Assembly: GCA_947500525.1 (NCBI GenBank)
Contig: CANMSH010000002.1
Span: forward strand, 186,001-250,000
Length of the DNA stretch: 64,000 bases
Reading direction: 5' to 3'
Source: an uncultured Flavobacteriaceae bacterium
GTDB taxonomy: Bacteria; Bacteroidota; Bacteroidia; Flavobacteriales; Flavobacteriaceae
Shown here piece after piece: positions 45,221-55,111 of the stretch. The notes beneath the pieces were generated by a model. That model had not been told where the DNA came from and did not search any database. It worked only from the letters and a program-made list of their open reading frames with translations. Both the position numbers and the translations under genes were made by a program. Every line of letters starts with the position of its first letter. Within the stretch, counting starts at the first letter, position 1.

Positions 45221-45760
45221 ATGGAAGTCAGAAAAACGAGTATTAAAGGTTGTTTTGAGTTACAACCAAGAATTTTCGAAGATACTAGAGGCAAATTGGT
45301 AAAGACATTTCATGAAGGAATGTTCAGTGAACACGATTTGAGCACTGATTTTACCGAAGAATACTATTCAATTTCGAAAAAGAATGTTTTAAGAGGCCTT
45401 CATTTTCAACTACCCCCGAATGACCATGTCAAATGTGTCACTTGTTTACAAGGAAAACTATTCGATGTAGTGGTAGATTTAAGAAAAGAGTCGGATACTT
45501 TTGGAAAACATTTAGCGATCGAATTGGATGGTGAAAAAGGAAATATGCTTTATATCCCTAAAGGTCTGGCGCATGGCTTTTTAGTACTAAGTGATAACGC
45601 AATTTTTTTGAATAGAACGACCACAGTATATAATGCCGATAGTGATACTGGAATTCACTGGAATTCGTGTAATATAAATTGGCCAGTCAAAAACCCAATA
45701 CTTTCTGATAAAGATCGTTTAATGACTGAGCTAAAAGATTTTATAACCCCTTTTAATTAA
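45221..45760 (+). CDS. dTDP-4-dehydrorhamnose 3,5-epimerase family protein (RfbC-like)
   Basis: A 179-residue cupin with FEDTRGKLVKTFHEGMF, VLRGLHFQLPPNDHVKCVTC and PKGLAHGFLVLSDNA. It has the His of the HxxxP-type catalytic environment (LRGLHFQ) of the family. No dTDP-glucose synthesis genes (RfbA, RfbB, RfbD) are in the window. It therefore probably epimerises a 4-keto intermediate of the neighbouring CDP- or UDP-sugar route rather than make dTDP-rhamnose. Confidence 0.88.
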   Translation: MEVRKTSIKGCFELQPRIFEDTRGKLVKTFHEGMFSEHDLSTDFTEEYYSISKKNVLRGLHFQLPPNDHVKCVTCLQGKLFDVVVDLRKESDTFGKHLAIELDGEKGNMLYIPKGLAHGFLVLSDNAIFLNRTTTVYNADSDTGIHWNSCNINWPVKNPILSDKDRLMTELKDFITPFN

Positions 45761-45766
45761 TTTAGT

Positions 45767-47047
45767 ATGATAATTATTGACAATGCTTTGCAAAAGCGAC
45801 AAGCAAATAATGACCCAATAAAAGTTGCTATAATTGGTTGTGGAGAAATGGGGAAGGGTATTGTAAACCAAATTACTAAATATACTCCTGGAATTGAAGT
45901 AGCAGTTACTTATAACAGAACAGTAGAGAAGGCTTTAAATGCATACGAAGAAATTGGAATTGTAAACTATAAGGTAGTTGAAAACACAACTGATTTAGAA
46001 GCTGCTATTCAAAAAAACATTCCCGCTATTACCCAAAATATTGATAGCATTTGCGAGGTTAAAAACATTGATTTATTGATTGAAGTTACCGGTACAATAG
46101 AATTTGCTGCAACTACAATTATTAAGGCGTTTGAAAATAAAAAGAATGTGTTGTCCTTTAATGTTGAAATAGATGCAACATTAGGTCCTATATTAAAACA
46201 TAAGGCAAAGTTGGCTGGTGTTAAATATAGTGTAGCCGATGGAGATCAACCTGGAGTAACCATGAATTTATATAGATTCGTGAAACAGATGGGTTTTGAA
46301 CCTTTGTTATGTGGAAATATAAAAGGATTACAAGATCATTACAGAAACCCAACAACTCAAAAAGGTTTCGCTGCGCAGTGGGATATGACGCCTGAAATGG
46401 TTACAAGTTTTGCTGATGGAACGAAAATATCTTTTGAACAAGCTTGTATTGCTAATGCAACAGGCATGCAAGTGGCTCAGCGCGGAATGTATGGTCATTA
46501 CTCTAAGGAACATGTTGATGACTTGACTCATCTATATGATATAGATAAGTTAAAGGAATTAGGTGGTATTGTTGATTATGTAGTGGGAGCAAAACCAGGA
46601 CCTGGTGTTTATATTTATGCATCGACAGATGACCCTATTGCGAAAAAATATTTGAAATATGGAAAATTAGGTGAAGGCCCGTTGTATAGCTTTTATGTAC
46701 CTTATCATTTGCTATTCTTTGAAATAGCAAGTGCGATTACGAGATTGGTTGATTTTGACGACACTATTATCACAGCTAATAATGGGCTCATGGTCGATGT
46801 AATAGCTACAGCTAAAGTTGATCTAAAGAAAGGAGATTATATAGACGGATTAGGTGGGTATAAGACGTACGGTGTATGCGATAATTATTCAGTTTCTAAA
46901 AAAGAAGAGCTTTTACCAATGGGTTTGGCCAATGGTTGTAAAGTTTTAAGGGATATCCCAAAAGATGGAATAATTGCTTATTCAGATGTTGAATTACCGA
47001 AAGGAAGAATTGCTGATGCTCTAAAAACAGAGCAAAATAATATGTAA
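45767..47047 (+). CDS. NAD(P)-dependent oxidoreductase with C-terminal SAF domain (homoserine dehydrogenase-like)
   Basis: A 426-residue member of the predicted SAF-containing homoserine-dehydrogenase-like group. The N-terminal Rossmann domain reads KVAIIGCGEMGKGIVNQ, the middle domain has EVTGTIEFAA and VADGDQPGVTMNLY, and a SAF-like C-terminal segment starts near residue 345. No known role in amino-acid synthesis fits this location. It follows the RfbC-like gene by 6 bp, inside the nucleotide-sugar block. The reaction is unknown; a reduction or aldehyde-forming step on a branched or open-chain sugar is a guess. Confidence 0.75.
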   Translation: MIIIDNALQKRQANNDPIKVAIIGCGEMGKGIVNQITKYTPGIEVAVTYNRTVEKALNAYEEIGIVNYKVVENTTDLEAAIQKNIPAITQNIDSICEVKNIDLLIEVTGTIEFAATTIIKAFENKKNVLSFNVEIDATLGPILKHKAKLAGVKYSVADGDQPGVTMNLYRFVKQMGFEPLLCGNIKGLQDHYRNPTTQKGFAAQWDMTPEMVTSFADGTKISFEQACIANATGMQVAQRGMYGHYSKEHVDDLTHLYDIDKLKELGGIVDYVVGAKPGPGVYIYASTDDPIAKKYLKYGKLGEGPLYSFYVPYHLLFFEIASAITRLVDFDDTIITANNGLMVDVIATAKVDLKKGDYIDGLGGYKTYGVCDNYSVSKKEELLPMGLANGCKVLRDIPKDGIIAYSDVELPKGRIADALKTEQNNM

Positions 47048-47060
47048 CCATCTAATTTTT

Positions 47061-48524
47061 ATGAAAAAAGATCCTTCTTTAAAATCACAGGCAAGTGCCA
47101 TTTTTATTGGTAGCTTGGTTGGCACTCTTTTTCAGTTTTTGATACCCGCTGTAATTGTTAGATTAATATCGCAGGAAGATTTTGGTATTTTCAGACAATT
47201 TGGCTTAGTAGCGGGAACATTTACAGGTTTATTAGGGATGGGATATAGATCAAGTTTGTTTTATTTTTATCCTACTACTGATACTATAGGAAAGCAGAAA
47301 ATAATTCAACAAACTCAATTTTTATTTTTAGTAAATGTGATTATTTTCGCCATTGTTTTTTATTTTTTCGGAAGTGAAATTTTGATTGCACTTAATTTTA
47401 AGGAGTTTTTGGATGTAAAATTATTAGTTGTATTGTTTACTTCGTTCATGATATTTTCATCAGTAGTAGAGAGTATTTTTACACTAGAAAAGAATACTTT
47501 GTTGAATAAAGTATATCCATCTGCAGAAAAAATTGTTCGATTTGTAGTATTCGTAACTATTGTCTTAATATTCCCTGGATACGAAGGTCCCATATATGCC
47601 TTGGTATTATATAGTTTATTACGTGTAATATATTATTTAATACATATCGCTCCATATTTAAAAAAGATCTATCACATTAATTTAAAACTAATTAAAGAAC
47701 AACTAATTTACTCTTTGCCTTTTGGGTTCGCATTAATTCTAAATTTGATTGCAACAACGTTCGATAAATTTTTCATTAATCAATATATTACACCTGGAGA
47801 ATTTGGGATATACTCTATTGCTTTTTTAAGTATTCCGATTCTGAAACAGTTTTTTAATTCTATTCATAGTGTGGTTGTACCAGAAATTTCAATTTTGGTG
47901 AAGAATAATGATATTAACCAAGCGAGTAAGCTTTGGCAAAAAACAGTAGAGAAAACATCTGCAGTCACAATTCCTGCCGTAGTACTTTTTTGGATTTTAG
48001 CAAATGAGATTATAACAATTTTATATACGGTAGAATATATAGAAGCAGCAAATTATTATAGAATTTTTATCTTAATGTTTTTCGTCTCTATGTTTAGTCA
48101 TGAGATTATTTTGAGAGGAGCGAATAAAACGAAGTACATTCTCTATTCTAATATTGTAAGCACAGTGCTTACTGTAGTTCTTGGATTCCTTATTATTCCC
48201 AAAATGGGTCTTTATGGGGCTATTATTACAGCTTTAATTGGTACAATTACACCTATGCTTATTAGTTTACACATAGAAAGAAAAATAATGAATTTAAGTG
48301 TTGTGGATTGGGTAGATTGGAAAAAATTAGGATTAAACTTAATACTTTGTTTAATGATAGGAGTGCCCTTATTACTTCTAAAAGATTATGTTTCAAATAT
48401 TTTTATAAGAACTTTTCTGGTTGTAACAGTTTTCGGTTTGGGTACACTTCTGTTACAGATAAAGTTTGATTTGTTCATATTTACAAAGTACCTTCCGATG
48501 ATAAAAAAATACTTAAGGATATGA
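47061..48524 (+). CDS. Polysaccharide flippase (Wzx/MOP family)
   Basis: A 487-residue integral membrane protein with about 12-14 helices. It has the MOP-family start SQASAIFIGSLVGTLFQFLI, RLISQEDFGIFRQFGL, and the mid-protein TFDKFFINQYITPGEFGIYS block. It should flip the lipid-linked repeat unit across the inner membrane. The CapK-like gene overlaps its 3' end by 4 bp. Confidence 0.9.
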   Translation: MKKDPSLKSQASAIFIGSLVGTLFQFLIPAVIVRLISQEDFGIFRQFGLVAGTFTGLLGMGYRSSLFYFYPTTDTIGKQKIIQQTQFLFLVNVIIFAIVFYFFGSEILIALNFKEFLDVKLLVVLFTSFMIFSSVVESIFTLEKNTLLNKVYPSAEKIVRFVVFVTIVLIFPGYEGPIYALVLYSLLRVIYYLIHIAPYLKKIYHINLKLIKEQLIYSLPFGFALILNLIATTFDKFFINQYITPGEFGIYSIAFLSIPILKQFFNSIHSVVVPEISILVKNNDINQASKLWQKTVEKTSAVTIPAVVLFWILANEIITILYTVEYIEAANYYRIFILMFFVSMFSHEIILRGANKTKYILYSNIVSTVLTVVLGFLIIPKMGLYGAIITALIGTITPMLISLHIERKIMNLSVVDWVDWKKLGLNLILCLMIGVPLLLLKDYVSNIFIRTFLVVTVFGLGTLLLQIKFDLFIFTKYLPMIKKYLRI

Positions 48525-49834
48525 TTTTTTCAAAAATAGTAACCTTTTTTGCAAATAGAAAACTGCTCAATGCAATTAAAACTGCCAATAGTATTCAGAG
48601 AAAAACATTAGCAGAAATTGAAAGTTTTCAGAATAAGAAATTCGAAAAATTCATTAGTCATGTTAAGAATAATGTTCGGTATTATGACGGTAAACTAGAT
48701 AATGTGTTTGAGGTTGGAGATATTACCCGAGTTCCAATATTAGGTAAAGAAGATGTTAGAAAATATGGAGATGAATTAAAAGCCACAAATTTACCCCAAA
48801 CAAGATTTGTGAAAAATTCGACATCTGGCTCTACTGGAGATAGTATGCACTTTTTCTCAGACGCTGAAAATAACTATAATAAAGCGGCTAATATAAGAGG
48901 TGACCAATGGGCTGGTTTAAATTATGGAGAACGGTCATTATATTTTTGGGGAGCAGAAAGGGATATTGAGAAGAATAAAAGTTTATATAAAAAAATAAAA
49001 CATAGATTTATAGTTAAGAACAAAATAATTTCGACATATCATATGTCTGATAAGGACTTGTCTAATTATGTAGACGAATTTAACGTTTACAAACCAAGTG
49101 TAATCGTTTCTTACCCTACACCTTTGTTTCATTTGGCACAATATATTGAAAAAAACAAATCTCCTATTTTTAGACCGAAAGGAATTATTACATCTGCCGA
49201 AATGTTGTTTCCTTTTCAAAGAGAAAAAATTGAAAAGGTATTTTCGGCAAAAGTTTTCAATAGATATGGATGTAGAGAAGTAGGTCATATCGCAGCCGAA
49301 TGTAGTCAGCAGAATGGTCTTCATATTAATATTGACAGGTTCATTCTAGAGGTAGTTGATGTAAATGGAAACCCTTGTAAGCCTGGCGAACTAGGAGAAA
49401 TAGTAATTACTGATCTAGATAATTATGTTTTTCCTTTAATAAGGTATAAAATTGGAGATTTAGGAATCTTAAGTGATCGTTCCTGTTCTTGTGGTATAAA
49501 TCTACCAATGCTTGAAAGAGTTGAAGGTAGAGTATTTGATTTAGTAGTAGGAGTTAATGGTAATACAGTAGCAGGAACCTTTTGGACCTTGCTAAGAAAC
49601 AAAATTAAAGGCTTTAAAAAATTTCAGGTCATTCAAGAAAAAGAAGGTTTCGTTGAGATTATTGTTGAAAAAAATAAAGAAATAGAGCCATCTTTTACCG
49701 AAAGTATTGCCGAGTTGGTAAAAGAAAAATTAGGAGATGAAATGCAAGTTTCTATTACATTAACCGATAAAATTCCACTTACTAAAACTGGTAAGCATCG
49801 ATGGATTATTTCAAAGATATCACCGCATGCATAA
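48521..49834 (+). CDS. CapK/PaaK-like adenylate-forming enzyme
   Basis: A 437-residue ANL-superfamily protein of the phenylacetate-CoA ligase (CapK) group. It has the P-loop TSGSTGDSM, FNRYGCREVGHIAAEC and the C-terminal LTKTGKHRWI with a catalytic-type lysine. CapK-like proteins occur in capsule loci and may activate an acyl group for attachment to the polysaccharide; no carrier protein is encoded nearby. It overlaps Wzx by 4 bp and the following glycosyltransferase by 8 bp. Confidence 0.85.
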   Translation: MIFSKIVTFFANRKLLNAIKTANSIQRKTLAEIESFQNKKFEKFISHVKNNVRYYDGKLDNVFEVGDITRVPILGKEDVRKYGDELKATNLPQTRFVKNSTSGSTGDSMHFFSDAENNYNKAANIRGDQWAGLNYGERSLYFWGAERDIEKNKSLYKKIKHRFIVKNKIISTYHMSDKDLSNYVDEFNVYKPSVIVSYPTPLFHLAQYIEKNKSPIFRPKGIITSAEMLFPFQREKIEKVFSAKVFNRYGCREVGHIAAECSQQNGLHINIDRFILEVVDVNGNPCKPGELGEIVITDLDNYVFPLIRYKIGDLGILSDRSCSCGINLPMLERVEGRVFDLVVGVNGNTVAGTFWTLLRNKIKGFKKFQVIQEKEGFVEIIVEKNKEIEPSFTESIAELVKEKLGDEMQVSITLTDKIPLTKTGKHRWIISKISPHA

Positions 49835-50933
49835 AAATAAATATATCTTATTTGTTGCCCCGCGAATGTATCCTTGTGCAACTGGTGGTTTAGAAGTGTT
49901 TAATCATTATTTGATTGAAGAACTGCAAAAGGACTATCCAATTCATATATTAACTAAATGCGAAGATGTTCCAATTAAGGGTGTGGTTATTCACAAGTTA
50001 AAAGAAGTGAAGTACCCTAAGCTATTTGTGCCTCTTCAAATCTTTCTTTTTATTGTGAAGAACAGGAAGTCGATTAAATTGATGCATTTAAGTTACTCTA
50101 AGTCCTACTGGACCTACTGGTTGGTGTATGTCTTAACTAAAAAGTTTTTTTCAGTAAAGTACTTTTTTACCATTCATGGTGGAGGATTAACGAAATGGAA
50201 ACCAAAATTGCCTTTTCAATTGTTTTTTAAACATGCTGATTTTATAACCGGGGTATCGGATAGAATCATAAATGAATACACGGAAAGAAGTGAAAGAGAA
50301 ATAATTTATACACCTCCTTTGGTACCTTTCAAGGTTTTAAAACGTAACGACTTAAATAGAGCGAAATATAATATTTCAACAAATGAAAAGGTCTTGTTGT
50401 ATGTGGGATCCTTAAAGCCGTTAAAATCAGTTGATACATTAATAGAAGCTTTGGGACAAATATCTAAAGAAACTCTAATAAATTATAAAATCAAAGTTTT
50501 AATTGTTGGAGACGGGGTGTCAAAAAATGAACTAATGAAACGAACAAGTGAACTTAGTTTAGATCAAAATGTATCTTTTCTAGGATTAGTAAGTAGAGAT
50601 GAAATACCAGAACTATATAGTTTGGCCGATTTTTATATCATTTGTTCAGAATTTGAAGGATTGCCAATATCTTTGCTTGAGGCATTTGCAAATGGAATAC
50701 CCAGTGTATCATCGGATGCACCTGGGCTAATTAATGTTTCAGAAAACAATTCCAATTCGTTGTTGTTCAAAACAAAAGATGCATCGGATCTTTCTTCTAA
50801 ACTAGAAAATTTATTCAGCAATATACCGTTACAAAAGAGATTGATACTGAATAGTGGAAGATATTATAATGAAAATTTCTCTTACAGTAAATTAATTGAG
50901 AAGTATAAAAACATAATTGACATTTATGAATAA
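49827..50933 (+). CDS. Glycosyltransferase family 4
   Basis: A 368-residue GT-B transferase. The N-terminal half reads FVAPRMYPCATGGLEVFNHY, with TIHGGGL. The C-terminal donor domain has LYVGSLKPLKSVDTLI and the E-x7-E site in EFEGLPISLLEAFANG. It overlaps its neighbours by 8 bp on both sides. Acceptor and donor unknown. Confidence 0.92.
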   Translation: MHKNKYILFVAPRMYPCATGGLEVFNHYLIEELQKDYPIHILTKCEDVPIKGVVIHKLKEVKYPKLFVPLQIFLFIVKNRKSIKLMHLSYSKSYWTYWLVYVLTKKFFSVKYFFTIHGGGLTKWKPKLPFQLFFKHADFITGVSDRIINEYTERSEREIIYTPPLVPFKVLKRNDLNRAKYNISTNEKVLLYVGSLKPLKSVDTLIEALGQISKETLINYKIKVLIVGDGVSKNELMKRTSELSLDQNVSFLGLVSRDEIPELYSLADFYIICSEFEGLPISLLEAFANGIPSVSSDAPGLINVSENNSNSLLFKTKDASDLSSKLENLFSNIPLQKRLILNSGRYYNENFSYSKLIEKYKNIIDIYE

Positions 50934-52140
50934 TAAGAAACAAAGGATTCCAACTGTAATGTACCATTCTATAGGCATTGTAAATAGAAAATGGCATTGG
51001 AATTTTTTAACATGCCCTTATAAAGTTTTTGAAGACCAGTTGAAGTGGTTAAAAAAAATGGGATATAATACGGTTAATTTTCAGGAAGTTTATGACCACA
51101 TAATGAATGATAAACCAATTCCTAAAAAGGCAGTATTTTTAAATTTCGACGATGGTTATTTAGACAATTATGTTTTCGCTTATCCATTGTTAAAGAAATA
51201 TGGAATGAAAGGAACTGTATTTGTTAATCCTGATTTTGTTGATAAATCAAATGAATTAAGACCTAACTTAGATGATGTTGCAGCTAAGGAAATTGATGAA
51301 TTAAAAGTTGATGGTTTTTGTAACTGGGCCGAGCTTAAAAAAATGGATGAGGAAGGTGTGATTGATGTTCAGAGTCATGCCAAAACACACACATGGTATC
51401 CGATATCTGATAAGATAATTGATTTTAGAAAACCCGGAGATGATTATATCTGGATGGATTGGAATAGTAGACCAAATGAGAAAGATCAATTGCAGTACAT
51501 TGATTGGAATAAGGTCAATTTGGGCGAAGCTATTTTTGAACACGAAAAAGCCTTAACTTCTAAACGCGTATTTATAAATCAAGATTTTCAAGAGGAGCTA
51601 AATAGATTTGTCATGACGAATGGGGGCGCTAGTTTCTTTGATCAATCTGATTGGAGAGATAAATTGAATAGTGTATCTGACGACCTTAGATTAAAACACA
51701 AAGTTATAGTTGGAGAAGAGACGTATGATGATTATTTGAATAGAGTAAGGCATGAGTTAGAATTTTCGAAAACGGAGATAGAAAAAAACGTAGGAAAAGA
51801 AGTGCATTTTATTTGTTGGCCAGGAGGTAGTGGTACAAAAGATTCTTTAAAAATTTCAACTGATTTGGGGTATTTAATGTCCACAGCTGCAGGTGATTTG
51901 ACAAATGAAGAGAGAAAAAAAATAACGAATTCACCTGATAATAAACTAAATAGAATTGCTAGATTTACGCCTGTGATGTTCAATTCATGGTCGAAAGATG
52001 ACGAAAATTCTGTAATTAAGTATTCACCTGGATATTTCTTCGTACTCCAAATAATGAGATTTAAGAACACGTATTTTGCTAAATTTTGGATGAAGTACTT
52101 AGGATATGCGATTGTCAAATTAAACAAATTTAATGTCTAA
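50926..52140 (+). CDS. Polysaccharide deacetylase (NodB-like) family protein
   Basis: The ATG at 50926 gives a 404-residue protein beginning MNNKKQRIPTVMYHSIG; a TTG nine bases upstream is less likely. The NodB domain shows AVFLNFDDGYLDNY (catalytic Asp pair) and the zinc histidines in QSHAKTHTW, with HFICWPGG closing the site. An insert of about 130 residues lies between the second and last motifs. It may remove N-acetyl groups from the polymer. No signal peptide is visible, so a cytosolic lipid-linked substrate or a non-catalytic role are options. It overlaps the Wzy-like gene by 8 bp. Confidence 0.88.
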   Translation: MNNKKQRIPTVMYHSIGIVNRKWHWNFLTCPYKVFEDQLKWLKKMGYNTVNFQEVYDHIMNDKPIPKKAVFLNFDDGYLDNYVFAYPLLKKYGMKGTVFVNPDFVDKSNELRPNLDDVAAKEIDELKVDGFCNWAELKKMDEEGVIDVQSHAKTHTWYPISDKIIDFRKPGDDYIWMDWNSRPNEKDQLQYIDWNKVNLGEAIFEHEKALTSKRVFINQDFQEELNRFVMTNGGASFFDQSDWRDKLNSVSDDLRLKHKVIVGEETYDDYLNRVRHELEFSKTEIEKNVGKEVHFICWPGGSGTKDSLKISTDLGYLMSTAAGDLTNEERKKITNSPDNKLNRIARFTPVMFNSWSKDDENSVIKYSPGYFFVLQIMRFKNTYFAKFWMKYLGYAIVKLNKFNV

Positions 52141-53482
52141 GAAAAGAAATATAATTTTTTCACTATCAATTGTACTTTTTGTTTTAATAGAGTTATTTCT
52201 AATAAAAAACAATCAGTTTCAAGTGGGTATATTTTTCTATTTGTTTTATTGTTTGACACTTTTTTTTATTGAAAAAAGATATATAATTTCTTTTTTCGTT
52301 TACCAATTGCCTATTGCTCCATTGATATCCACTGATTATAAGTTATTCGGATTGGTTGGTCCTCATGAAATAATATTTGGCTTTTCGTTATTTGTGTTAA
52401 TACAACTTGCACATGGATATAAAGTAAAACTTAATGCTTTTCAGAAAATAGCTATTCAATTTACATATTTTCTGTTTTTTATTAGCACTTATATAATTAC
52501 CAAAGATATTATATCTGGTTTAGAACTAGATAAAAGTAGAGGAGCTATGTATATCTTTAAAAATACAGTTAGATTTTTTCTTTACTATTATTCTTTGGTA
52601 TTATTGATTAAAATAATTTATCAGAAAGGGATTTATAGTTTTATTATTCCAGGAATCAAAATGTCTTTGATTACTCTGGTACTTTCCATGATTTTTGCAA
52701 AGTATCTCATATTAATTGGAGCGGGAGCTATTGAGAAAAATGCTGACGATATTGTTGCTGGAAAGGGCACTCGATTTTTAGGACTGTATGGAGCAGGAGG
52801 AGACGAAAATAGCGCAGGTATTTTTTTAGCCGCAATTTTTGGATTTTTCTTGTCTCTTTACGAGAAATCTGGAAATATTAAAGAGCATATTTTATATTTT
52901 GGTTTTGCCGTTTTAGGAGTCTTATTAACAGGGTCAAGAACAGCATTTATTGCACTTTCATTAATTATTTTAATATTTCTAATAACGAATAAGTCAGGAA
53001 AGGCTAAGTTTGGAATATTGGTCACATTTATTATTTTCTATTTCGTTTTCGCAGAACAATTAAATTTGGTTATTGAAAGATTTTTTGATGATTCGGCGGT
53101 ACGAGCAGTTGACCCTAATGACAAAGGTCGATTTGGAAAATGGATTCTTTATATTGAATGGATTCTCGACAACCCCGAAACTTTAATTTATGGAAATCAA
53201 GAGAATATTGATTACAATAGAGCTCCACATAATTATCTTGTATTCTTACTTTATCACACAGGAATAGTACCATTTATAATTTTTCTCTCTCTGTTTTATA
53301 AAGTACTTAAAAAAATCAAAGTTTCATTCAACAAACGGACTTTGAAAAATGTCTATTATATATTGCCATTCCCTTTAATTTTCATGACGGTTAATTCTTT
53401 TGGGTCTTCGATATACCTTTGGATTTATTTGCCGATGGGTGCCTTACTTATGTTATCTGAAAAACGTAAATCTAAATCTTAA
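52133..53482 (+). CDS. O-antigen polymerase/ligase-like membrane protein (Wzy)
   Basis: A 449-residue protein with about 12 transmembrane helices. A large periplasmic loop contains GGDENSAGIF and the run DSAVRAVDPNDKGRFG before HNYLVFLLYHTG, which matches the Wzy_C/O-antigen ligase family. The SRTAF motif (LTGSRTAFIAL) is typical. Since the locus has a flippase, polymerase is the more likely role than ligase. It is followed by a GT4 gene after 3 bp. Confidence 0.85.
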   Translation: MSKKRNIIFSLSIVLFVLIELFLIKNNQFQVGIFFYLFYCLTLFFIEKRYIISFFVYQLPIAPLISTDYKLFGLVGPHEIIFGFSLFVLIQLAHGYKVKLNAFQKIAIQFTYFLFFISTYIITKDIISGLELDKSRGAMYIFKNTVRFFLYYYSLVLLIKIIYQKGIYSFIIPGIKMSLITLVLSMIFAKYLILIGAGAIEKNADDIVAGKGTRFLGLYGAGGDENSAGIFLAAIFGFFLSLYEKSGNIKEHILYFGFAVLGVLLTGSRTAFIALSLIILIFLITNKSGKAKFGILVTFIIFYFVFAEQLNLVIERFFDDSAVRAVDPNDKGRFGKWILYIEWILDNPETLIYGNQENIDYNRAPHNYLVFLLYHTGIVPFIIFLSLFYKVLKKIKVSFNKRTLKNVYYILPFPLIFMTVNSFGSSIYLWIYLPMGALLMLSEKRKSKS

Positions 53483-53485
53483 ACA

Positions 53486-54568
53486 ATGATAAAAATACTT
53501 TTTTTTATTGAAAGATTGGGGCCCGGGGGGAAAGAGAGGCGATTAATTGAATTAATCAAGAGACTTTCGAATAATAGAAATTTCGAAATGCAAATTGTTT
53601 TGACGCAGAAAGAAATTCACTATACCGAAATTTTTGATTTGAATATAAAAATTCATTTTTTAATAAGAAAAAAGATAAAGAAAGATCCTCGTATTTTCTT
53701 TAAGTTCTATGAAATTTCAAAAAAATTTAATCCAAATGTAATTCATGCTTGGGGTAATATGGTCGCCTTTTATGCCATTCCTTCTGTAGTATTTTTAAAA
53801 ATTCCTTTGCTTAATAATCAAATTACAGATGCACCTTTGAAAATATCTAATTCTTTTTTTGGGCCTCGCACCATCTTTAAATTCTCTGATAAAATCATTG
53901 CAAATTCTTTGGCAGGTATTAAAGCTTATAATCCTCCAAAAGAGAAATGTCGAGTTATTTATAATGGATTTGATTTTAATAGAATTGCAGAACTTAAGGA
54001 TAGAGAAGTTATTCGAAGAGAATTTGGTATTAAGACTAAATTCGTCGTTGGAATGGTTGCCACATTTTATGAAAAAAAGGATTATGCTACATATTTAAAA
54101 GCGGCAAGTTTAGTGTTGAGTCAACGTAATGATATAACATTTTTATGCATTGGTGATGGAGATGATGGAATATATAAAGAAATGGTTGAGACTTCTAATA
54201 GAGGTAATATTTTGTTTTTAGGAAAGCAAAACAACGTTGAAAATTTAATGAATATATGTGATATTGGAGTTTTGTGTACTATCACAGAAGGAATATCAAA
54301 TTCATTGTTAGAGTTTATGTCCTTAAAAAAACCAATTTTAGTAACCGGAAGTGGCGGATGTAGTGAGTTAATTGAAACGGAAAAAAATGGATATTTGATG
54401 ACGAGAGGTTCTTATGAAGAGTTGGCAAATAAAATGATATTTTTATTGAACAACGATTCAATAATGAAAGAATTCGGTGAAGAATCAAGGTTAATAGTTG
54501 AAACTAAGTTTAGCATAGAGAAAATGCTCTCTGAATATGAAAATTTATACAATGAATATAGTAGTTAA
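53486..54568 (+). CDS. Glycosyltransferase family 4, GGKERR-type copy 1
   Basis: A 360-residue GT-B transferase starting KILFFIERLGPGGKERRLIE, with NPNVIHAWGN, ANSLAGIKAYNP, VIYNGFDFNRI and EGISNSLLEFMSLKKPILV (E-x7-E). It is clearly paralogous to the GT4 at 58777-59865, which shares the GGKERR start, the NGF-NR block and the EGISN site. Substrates unknown. Confidence 0.92.
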   Translation: MIKILFFIERLGPGGKERRLIELIKRLSNNRNFEMQIVLTQKEIHYTEIFDLNIKIHFLIRKKIKKDPRIFFKFYEISKKFNPNVIHAWGNMVAFYAIPSVVFLKIPLLNNQITDAPLKISNSFFGPRTIFKFSDKIIANSLAGIKAYNPPKEKCRVIYNGFDFNRIAELKDREVIRREFGIKTKFVVGMVATFYEKKDYATYLKAASLVLSQRNDITFLCIGDGDDGIYKEMVETSNRGNILFLGKQNNVENLMNICDIGVLCTITEGISNSLLEFMSLKKPILVTGSGGCSELIETEKNGYLMTRGSYEELANKMIFLLNNDSIMKEFGEESRLIVETKFSIEKMLSEYENLYNEYSS

Positions 54569-55111
54569 TTGAATTTCTTTATGCGAATAAAACAAAAAAT
54601 AGGGTTATTACTTTGGTTTATTTTTGGGAGAACTCTTCCAAAGAGTACTACGCCTGTTATTGGTGGTGTCATAAAGAAAATTCGATTTAATATTGTAAAA
54701 TTAATATTTAAGAAAACCGGAATTGGTGTAAATGTTGAAAATTTGGCATACTTTGGCAATGGTAAAGATGTAGAAATTGGCAACTATTCTGGCATTGGAA
54801 AGAGATGCCGAATCCCTTCGAATATTGTTATAGGGAATCACGTTATGATGGCTGAAGATGTATTAATATTAAATAAAAATCATCGTTTCGATGATATTTC
54901 CAAACCTATGTGTGAACAGGGCCATTTTGAAAATTCAAAATTAACAATTGGAAATGATGTTTGGATAGGTTCAAGAGTCATAATATTACCACAAGTTAAA
55001 AGAATTGGTAATGGAGTAATTATTGGAGCAGGTTCTGTTGTTACTAGGGATATTGAAGATTTTATTATTGTTGCTGGTAATCCCGCAAAATTAATTAAAT
55101 CAAGAAAATGA
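54569..55111 (+). CDS. Left-handed beta-helix acyltransferase (WcaF/LacA-like)
   Basis: A 180-residue hexapeptide acyltransferase. The start is either TTG 54569, directly after the upstream stop, or ATG 54581. The N-terminal part is a basic amphipathic stretch; repeats begin near residue 65 (VEIGNYSGIGKRCRIPSN), with the catalytic His region NKNHRFDDI and the end VAGNPAKLIK. Typical of O-acetyltransferases in exopolysaccharide loci. It overlaps the next glycosyltransferase by 4 bp. Confidence 0.88.
   Translation: MNFFMRIKQKIGLLLWFIFGRTLPKSTTPVIGGVIKKIRFNIVKLIFKKTGIGVNVENLAYFGNGKDVEIGNYSGIGKRCRIPSNIVIGNHVMMAEDVLILNKNHRFDDISKPMCEQGHFENSKLTIGNDVWIGSRVIILPQVKRIGNGVIIGAGSVVTRDIEDFIIVAGNPAKLIKSRK

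Noticed and set aside
51732..52127. A 131-codon minus-strand open frame
   Set aside because: It is antisense to the deacetylase gene, whose catalytic motifs lie on the plus strand.
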